This document shows positions 55,828 to 64,000 of a stretch of 64,000 nucleotides of DNA, one piece after another. Source of the DNA: Pelecanus crispus (taxonomy: Eukaryota > Chordata > Aves > Pelecaniformes > Pelecanidae); assembly GCF_030463565.1 (NCBI RefSeq), contig NC_134655.1, forward strand, positions 5,096,372-5,160,371, written 5' to 3'. The notes below the pieces were generated by a model. The model ran no database searches. It was not told the DNA's origin and saw only the letters and a list, made by a program, of their open reading frames with translations. The translations under genes were made by a program, and so were the position numbers. Numbering within the stretch: position 1 is the stretch's first letter; every line of letters begins with the position of its first letter.

Positions 55828-58800
55828 CTGGGGACACCCTGCCTCGCGGGCACTCACGTAGCTGTGGGGAGGTGGGAGCTCAGTCCTGAGGCGGGGGCCA
55901 GCTCAGGGCTACCTGCTGGTGGCTGGTACAACACCCTTAGGCAGGATGGCCCAATACCCATCCCCATTTCCTCAGCATTTTAATTTTCCTGAGTCTAAAG
56001 GGGTCTGTAGTTTCAGCACAACCCAGGCAGCCAGCGAGAGGAAAGAAAACTGCAGCTGTGCTTTGTGGAAAGGCTTGCGGTCGGAGGTGAAGGCTGGCTT
56101 CGGTGTGGTGTGAGCGGCTGTGGCTCCGCTGTTTTAGGTTTTGTACTCGCCGAGAAGCTGCCTGATAACCTGTTTCCCTGCAGATACACAATTTGATCAA
56201 GCTTATCATCTGGCTGGTGCTGTGAGACTGGAGATGGAGAGGTGCCCGGTCAGCGCGGCTTCTGATGGGAGAGGAGAACAGGGCCGAGGCTGTGTGAGAA
56301 AACACTGGCTATCATAGCCGGGCAGCCGTGAAAACAGGGCTGAGGGGAAATAATGCCAGATAGCTGCCCAAATCTGCACTGCCCTTGGGAAGGGTGGGCC
56401 TCCCCTCTCCATCTCCTGCGTGGCCACCCTCACTGCCTTCCCCAGGCTCACGGCAGGGCCCGTGCGGCCAGCCAGCACCCCAGCTGCCTGAAAACAGAGT
56501 AGTTTTTCCTTGCAGGGGTAACACGTGAACTGTAGGAAACACGCAGGAAGGTGGGGGGCAGAGAGGGACAGAGGAGCTGCCCTTCGGTGATACCACAAGC
56601 TCGGGCAAGCTAACAGCCCTTGGCTGCCGCCGGTCGTTGCCCCAAATATTGACGTGCTCTGAAACCCATGGTGGTATCTTGCTGTGAGCTGCAGGGACCA
56701 GAGCAAGTACCCTGCCTGTGCCGCTGACCCGCTGCTGGACCTGGAGCCGAGGGGAGGGAGAGGTGCCGAGGGACGGCAGCTTTTAAACAGGCACAGCCTG
56801 AGTCAGCAGCGCGGCTGAATCAGCACTCGCAGGCTCAGACCTTCAAAGACATTTAAGCACTCGACTCCCCTTGAAATCCGTGCGGGTGCCGCAGCAGGGT
56901 GGCAGCAGCGCAGGGCGATGGCGCAGCCTGGCCCATGGGGAGTTTGCCAGTGCTGCCCGGCGAGCTCGCTTGCTGCTCCGTGGCAGCGCTGCTCCTTGCC
57001 TGCCACCAAAGGCAGCCGTCTTGGGGAGCAAAAGGAGCGGAAACTGCCTCGTCCTACACTGGGAAATGGGAGCGCTGGCAGCCTGGTGCCCCAGTACCCA
57101 GCCTTGCCTGGGCACAGACAGGCCAGCACCAGGAAGGGGGTAGGAGGGTGGGAGGGGACGGGACTAGCTCTTCCCTGGGAGCTTGCTCTTAACATGAGCT
57201 TTGTTGTACCATCAGACTGCATCCACACTCACACACTGCACTTGCACCTTGCCTCTCTGGGCTCCTTTTTTTTCCTCCACGCTCTAGGAGGAACGTGGCA
57301 TTGGCTACCAACATAGCTACCTGCATGGGTAGGGTTGAAGGACCATCTTTTGCACCTCTTCTCCCTTTGACGTATCCAGTGCCATCACTGTCTCCTCCCA
57401 ATGGCTCATTTCCGTTCTGAAACTTTCACTGATATGTGCCTTTACTTGCATATGTTATACTCCAAAACATTTTTGCTTATCCTACAGTGCTGAGTGTACA
57501 ATGCACCGAGTTTTTGAGACACTTGCAGCTTGCCTGCAAACAGACACGAGCAGGTTTGCCATTGCCAACACGCAGGACTCGCCCCGCTCCGTGGCATAGG
57601 CAAAGCAGGGGTTTTGGCACACCTTTCAGCATGAGGCTTTTATCTCCAAGAGGCAAATACCCTCTCCTCATTTTCCTGGCATTTGCCTGCAATGAGCTAC
57701 ATGCCTCCTTTCCCCAGGGGAAAGGGATGCAGCACACTGGAGTCGCTGGGAGCCCAGCCGTGGCAGGCCTTGGCCAGACAAGACGGCAGCAGCAGCGTTT
57801 AGCTCGCAGGGCCCCAGGCAGCTCGGGTACTACGCAGTCCCCTCTGCCAGGGCAGGGGCCGGGGCTCCTCAGCCCTGGGCCAGAGGCGCAGAGGGTGCCC
57901 GGCACCTCCCAGCCCCCGGCCCGCAAGGCAGGCAGTCGTGCCCCATGGCAGCTCCTCTCTAGTGCCCGCCCTGGCCCCAGCCCCATGGCAGAGCACGGTG
58001 GGGTTTTACACAGTTGTACGCTCTCAGTGGTTTTCTTTTTACCATTTACCAGTCACAAGGCTGCCTCCGCCTTCCCCTGTTATGATTCTTCCCACCATTC
58101 CTGGTTTTCCATCTTTGCAGTGTGACCTTTGCCCACAGACCAGGACACGGTGTGGTGCGGCGTGTGCCTTCCTCCCCTTCCCCATCACTCACCCAAACCA
58201 GAAGCTGTGCCCGTGCCAGCACCACGCTGAAAGTGGGGCCGGAGGGGCTCCCCATGGCTGGCGGACCCCTCGCTGGGGAAGGGTGCGGTGTGCCAGCACC
58301 CCATGGTACAGCAAGAAGCTCTGCTCCCTCCAGTCCCAGGCAGCACTGTGTGCACGATCAACCTGCACGCCTGTGCTGCTGCAATGCCTTCCCCCTGATG
58401 GTTTGTAAGGCACAGTCGCTATTACCGCAAGCCTGTGCCCAGGGGACCAGTTTTGGTGTTTGCTGCGGGGTGCTGGTGTCAGGCTAGAGAGCACCTTCGA
58501 GCCCCCGCAGTGGCTCGAGGCTGGTGGGGGCACCCGAGGAGCCAGCACGGCCAGAGCGCCGGGGCTGTGCCGAGGAGGGATTTATTTCAGCTAATCAGAG
58601 CCAATAATATCTGACAATATTTAGTCTGGAGCTGCACACACTGCCAAATTTACAAGAGAATTTGGATCAATTTAAGGGTGAAAGATTGTGCTCCCATGGT
58701 TGAGATGAAGTAACCTGTATACTTTAACAGGAACTGATTCCTGAGATTCAGCTCCTCACTTACACTATGGGAAGGATCTACGCATCCAGAAGAAATATTA

Positions 58801-61800
58801 CATTTATTCGGGGGCCTCTTGAAATTAGTTCCTTCTTGATGAAGGAATGATATGATGTTGATATGTTTACATGTCCTCCAAAGCTTTGTTGGCATTAGAG
58901 AGAAGGCTTTATCAGCAAAGCATAACTACAATCAGACAAGAGCCAACATAAATCTAGAACAATTTTCATCTGCCCTTTGTAAGTGGAATAGTTCGGTGCC
59001 AAAAGGAAGAAAGAATTTGCAGCAGCGTTGGTCGGTCGCCAGCATGTTGCTCTGTGCAACACAAGCTATCAGTGTTTTCTTCTTGCTCCTGCATTTTTCA
59101 CTTTGGGAATTCCAGAGCCACTTCTGAAGGGAAGAGGAATAGCTCTGTTTTCATTTCAGTAGGGGTTCTAAGAAAGCCACTGCTACTTCCACAATCTGAC
59201 ATCTCTGCTTCTGCTGAATAAGTGGTGTGAGGTTTAAAAAGGGCTGCTATTACATGCGATTGTTTGCTCCACTGTGGCAATGTCAGATGAAACAGGCCAC
59301 GACCGAACCTATTAAGTGCTGAAAAACCAGCAAGCTGCTAAACAAGGGCAGAATGGGAGCTGAGCACCTGCGTGGGAAAGGTTTAGCCAAGGACCTTCAT
59401 TGCTTACCTTCTGTCTGAGGACAACATTTTCATTTGTATGTACAAACTATCCAGTATCTGAGATCTAAATAATTAACACACAAGCTAAATGAGGTAAATT
59501 GGCCTGAAACATAATTAGTCCTGTGGGTTTTTGATTTTTTTCTGGCTTTAATAACGAAACACAGAATAGCCAACAAACTTGAAATTCTTTACCAGCTAAA
59601 TTAATGCTCACCACTCCCCCATGAGGATAATCTTCATTTTACCGAATGCAGCAAAGGGCATGGTGAGGGGAAGCAGAATGAACAGCGGATGTGTACTGAT
59701 TCCTCGCCTGCCTGGCGGCCTTGCAGGCGTGCTTCTGGGCAAAGGACACGTGCTCACCCCCAGGCCTGCGGTGGGGAGGTCTGACGCCGCAAGAAGAGTT
59801 CGAGAGCTCAGTGATGGGGAGGACAGTGAAAGGTTTGAGCATTTGGGATTGCTGTCATCCTGCAAACTCCCTTGGAGAGGGAAGGGTCTGGCGTGGGTTC
59901 CCTCCCACGGCTGGCTGAGGGCTGGGAGCACCTGTGTGCAGAGCGCTCCTCCTGCTACTCGCTGCAGTTCTGCTGCCTTGAGCTGCGAGGCATCCTTGGG
60001 GCTAGAAAACTAGCAGAGCTGCAGGACAGTAGTCCCACAGGAGTGCCAGCACTTGAGACACAAGTTTTCAAACCTTGTCTTTTTTTTTAAAGAATAATTT
60101 TTAAACAGTTTTTTTTTGGAAAAAAATTAGGTGGAACTGTATAGCATTTCCTATAAATGACTTAAAAGAGGAAGTTCAAATTCATACGTAGACAGGTTTG
60201 TAAGCAGCTGACGTCTAAGACTATTAAGACCATATAAGTTAAGAGAGTTTCCCCCACCTGCATGGAGTGGGAGGTGTTGGAACTGCAGAGCACGGTCCCT
60301 GCAAGAGGGACCTGTGCATCAGGAAGGAGGGAGGAGTCAGGTCCAGCTCGCAGCAAGCATCCTCGCATTCAAAGAGCCGAGGACATTGTTGGGTGCGAGG
60401 ACATTGTTGGGTTCTCTTCCTGCCACTCTTTCAAGAGAAAAGGGCCAGCCCCATGCAGCTTGTGCTCCTCGGACTGCGAGACCCTTGCTCATGCCTTCTA
60501 CTCTGTAGTCTGCATTGCTCAGTAATAGTGCTCGATTAACTCACTTGGAGAAATCTGAGATGAAAAAGTCCTCTTAAACCACCAAGCCTGTCCCCAGCTG
60601 GAGTTTTGCTATTTCAGTTGTGGCTGTTGGTCTGCAGCTCCCATCAGCTCTGCATAATAAATCTCTTCCTAATGAGGCTGCCTGCTTGTCCCTTCCAGTG
60701 TGCCCCCGTGCAGCGCTCTGGGAGCAGCTGAGCTCATTGCGCACCACCCACCGGTTTAACACTTCTCTTGGATATTGTCTCCCTTGCTGTCTGGTTTCCC
60801 CTATTTTCCACTCAGATCTCACAAACTTCTTCAGCACTGAGAGGCTGAAACTCATGGTTTATGGCTGGGAAAATAAAATCAATAAATATTCAGAGAGGAA
60901 TACTCCTCCCTTAGGGCTTTCCTCTGCCTCCACAGGCATGCAATTCTATTTAACCTAGAGAACAGAAGGAGAAATTTTCTGCAGTAGTTTTTCTCTCTTT
61001 GCTTGGGTGCCCAGAAGCTGAGGTGCATTCCCGAGGGTGCTGGAAAGGAATCAGCTTTCCCTTCCCCTGCCTGTTTATGCCCACTACAGCTCTGTTTTCT
61101 CAAGGTTAGAGCTCAGCTATGGTGGGGAAAAAGCTCTGAGCTAACCAGTGTTCCCATACAAACCAACTTTCAACACGGACTAGCACAAATGGTCTGGCTT
61201 ATCCCGTGCAAAGGACTGTCATACAGTGAGTTCAGGACAGACAGCAGTCTAACACTGTATTTCCATCTGCGAAGTCGTGAGTCATTTATTGAGTCACTTG
61301 TCTTTCTGATTGCGGTAGTTTCAGTATGACTCTAAATGAATCTTGTTTCAAGAAAGTCAGCATGAGTCTTCCTTGGAGGAGATGCAACGGGTGTGTAGTG
61401 GAAGGGGAAATACCTTCTTCCTTTGAAGGTGATACAGATACATTAGTTGACTAAAAACGCTAACCAAAAAATTTCCTGCACTGTAAGTGCAATAAAAGAT
61501 TTGTAATAAAGCATCTAAGATGACGTCCTGCAGAAGCAGAGAGGTTTCCTTTGTTTCTGTTTCTCACAAAAAGAAACCTGTGGTTTGTGAAGAAAAAATG
61601 ACACACACTACAAAAAGGGAGAAAAAGTCCTATAGTCTTATGTTGCCTGCTAACCTACATACATTCCCATTGCCTGGTCTACATCCTAATCCATAATATT
61701 TATGGTGCTTTACATATACAAACATCTGCAACAGAATGAGTCACTGCTATTTAATAAACATGCAGATTCTTTGTAAAGCTAATGGGTTCGTTTGGGCATG

Positions 61801-62293
61801 AAGGGTCAAAGTCATAGTGACCCAAAAACTTGGGAGTTCTAAGTTCTTAAAAACCTTGTGGAAGATAAGAAAACAAGTTCTGAAAGTAAAATTAATAATA
61901 ACACCACTGCATTTTGGGGAGGGAGGAAGGAGGCAGATGCTTGGATGAAGAAATGTCATTTCACGCACGTCCCTCGTCCTTTAGTAAGAGCAGTAAAGAA
62001 ACGAGAACTGTGCTTCTCGCAAACATTTTGATTAGAGGTTTCCTCTGAGGACACTGGCAAGGTGAGAGAGCATCCCCTTGCTCCTCATGCAAGTAGGAAT
62101 TGCTCGACAAGACGCTGCTGGCTGAAGGGGAGCAGTGCCGCTGTCCTCTCCTCGCTTTCCCCAGGGCTCCAGGCAGGTGGGTCTCAAGGGGCTCTCCCGC
62201 AGAAAAGAAATGCCGGTGCTGCGGTCATGCCCCCTGAATAGGTCCCTGAGCTTTGCAGGGGAAGATGCTGACAGGCCATCTCATCCCACAAGA

Positions 62294-62365
62294 TCTTATG
62301 GTTGGACTGGGTGATCTTAAAGGTCTTTTCCAACCTAAACGATTCTATGATTCTATGATTCTATC
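62294..62365 (+). repeat. CR1 3' tail fragment
   Basis: Only the end of the CR1 3' UTR is present (GGTGATCTTAAAGGTCTTTT) with three octamers (ATTCTATG). It lies in GAB3 intron 1. Confidence 0.93.
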
Positions 62366-64000
62366 TTGCTATGAGGAAGAATTCACCGGCTTTGACCTGG
62401 GCTACAACAAACCCTACCACACCAGAAAAACACCATGGCTCCATGTCACCTGGGGGGACTGAAATGTGTCAAAATGGCTTCACAGCGCTGGGGCACACGG
62501 TGAAGGCAGGATCCCACTGTTCCTGCCAACGCTTTGCAGAGCTCACTGCTTCCAAGTGTCCCGCGGCTTATGGAAGTGCCTCCGGGCCGACAAAGCCTTA
62601 CCTGTGAGATCCACAGCAACAAAACACCGAAGCAGGGATGGCAGGATGGCAATCCTATTTCAGTGGGTTCATTTAACAGTGAAATCCTGAACCAGGCATG
62701 AAGTAAATAAGCCACCCTCCCCATTGTCAGCCCAGGGCATGACTTCTCTATTCTTCCTCCTATTTTGACAGCAGTGGTGCTGAAAGCTTGGAGCTTTTCT
62801 TGTTAACAGCTGCCCTGCAAATGTGTGCAGGCCCCTTTGAACTCATTTATAGAAAGCATAAGGATCAGTCATTATGAAATTATAGCTAACTGCCACCACA
62901 GGGCAGAAACCCCGCCGCGCCCCGGAGGGCTGCACCTCCCAGGGAGAGGCTTGTGGCCGAGTGGGCTTTGTCAGGAGCACCAAGCGACCAGGGCTGGCCA
63001 ACAATCTCGCCAGCATCTGCAGGGCGCCAGTGAAAAGACACAGTTGGTACTAATAAATAAATAAACTCACTCCCCCACTGCACTTGGCTGTGTTTCATTG
63101 GGAGTAACAAGACGGTAAAGACAGTCTCCACACGCTTTCAGGAAGCAACCAAAATTTTTGTGACTTGGCATCAGGATAAAGCAGCACCCAAAGGGATCTG
63201 GAGAACCGATGAAAAATCAACCTGAGGAAAAGCAAGCCAGCTGCGGTGTGAGAGCCACACAAGCTCGGGAAGCCTCCAGGTGGGGCAGAGCCCAGGCAGC
63301 TGCAATGCTTTTAGTACAGCCCTGGCCCAGGGCTGGCCACCCGCTGCCCCGGCCGCCAGCGCTTCCACTGGGCCACCAGCTCTCACCAAATGAACCTGCG
63401 ATGGGTTAGCAAAAGCCGTGGGTGGAGGGAAGCAGATTTTGGCCAGCTGGCCTTGCCCCTGCCCGGGGCAGGTAGGCGGACCCCGTCCCGCCTGGACTCC
63501 TGCATGCTGCAGCCCGAGCTGCCGTGACGCTGGCCGGGGGTATTGAACTGCGGGGGCAGCCAGGGTGGACATCGACTGACATCGTGAGCATCCTCATACT
63601 CTCCTTTCTGTTTCATTTTGCCGGTTTCTTCCACTTTTAATGGGGGTGTAAAGTAGGTCGCAGCTGAGTAGAGGTCCCAGCAGCAGCAGACAGCACTGAA
63701 GTGATTAAAGCCATTCCAGGATCTCCTCCCACCCAGAGCCCTCCTCTCCTCTGGCACATTTTTTCCTTCCTGAGGGCAGGCACAGTGAAACATTAATTCC
63801 TTTAAGCTGCCCCCCAAATGACACCTTCTGACTGCTGCTACATTTTTGCAGGCATTTAAACTCCCTGACAGTGAAGACTTACAGGCAGGACTCTTCACAC
63901 GAGGATGTTTACAGCCTCGCCAGCTAGCCAAGAGTTTTCGTTCCATATTCCCTCACAGCATGTTTATGTGTGGTATCTAAAATGACATTATTATTATCAT

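Larger units (their letters stand above)
53356..64000 (-). other. GAB3: GAB3 intron 1 (partial)
   Basis: More than 10.6 kb upstream of exon 2. I searched the minus strand for a short exon coding the start of the PH domain and ending just before the Ala-Trp codons, and found none, so exon 1 should lie beyond the right edge. GAB family genes usually have a long first intron. Content: a G21 run, pentanucleotide arrays, a CA/C tract, GC-rich parts at 56.2-58.5 kb and a CR1 tail. Long ORFs at 54.1-54.6 kb (minus) and 57.4-58.1 kb (plus) have no motif. Confidence 0.75.

Noticed and set aside
55840..55900. Candidate GAB3 exon 1 with a donor reading TAC|GTGAGT on the minus strand
   Set aside because: The donor looks good and Tyr is expected, but the codons before it do not match the conserved GAB N-terminus.
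55557..55983. Repetitive ORFs rich in Ser-Ala-Leu or Glu-Arg
   Set aside because: They are translations of the pentanucleotide arrays.
57436..58125. 229-codon plus-strand ORF
   Set aside because: It lies in GC-rich DNA with competing ORFs on both strands and shows no domain or splice structure.

Overview
The window is bird nuclear DNA. The evidence is the many CR1 LINE copies ending in ATTCTATG-type octamers, class III (ERVL-like) endogenous retrovirus LTRs, sparse small exons with GT-AG introns, and one strong CpG island. The species cannot be told from the sequence.

Two host genes are supported, both on the minus strand. The right half (about 33.7-64 kb) is GAB3, a PH-domain docking adaptor. 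Nine consecutive coding exons (2 to 10) were found by hand. All splice phases agree, and the joined product is about 575 residues; a first exon coding about 24 residues would bring it to about 599. The first exon was not found and should lie beyond position 64,000. The left end (1-5.9 kb) holds the CpG-island promoter and first coding exon of a PICALM/AP180-family clathrin assembly gene. The rest of that gene lies to the left of the window.

Layout: 1-5.1 kb, intron 1 of the PICALM/AP180-like gene; 4.9-6.2 kb, CpG island, exon 1 and promoter; 6.2-33.7 kb, a 28-kb gene-poor interval with CR1 fragments, a TSD-flanked defective provirus (6.8-10.7 kb), a relic of C2H2 zinc fingers (18.3 kb) and a solo LTR (19.4-20.0 kb); 33.7-53.4 kb, GAB3 exons 10 to 2, with a second solo LTR in intron 6 and two CR1 copies plus a 73-nt inverted repeat in intron 2; 53.4-64 kb, GAB3 intron 1 with simple repeats.

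GAB3 carries Grb2-type SH3 ligands, four YxxM motifs (PI3K p85 ligands) and two C-terminal SHP2-type tyrosine motifs, which matches its known role downstream of cytokine and growth-factor receptors. The other gene encodes the start of an ANTH domain, which binds PI(4,5)P2 during clathrin-coat assembly. The two are not known to share a pathway. Their linkage is of interest because GAB2 and PICALM are also neighbours on one chromosome arm, so this block may be the second half of an ancient duplication.
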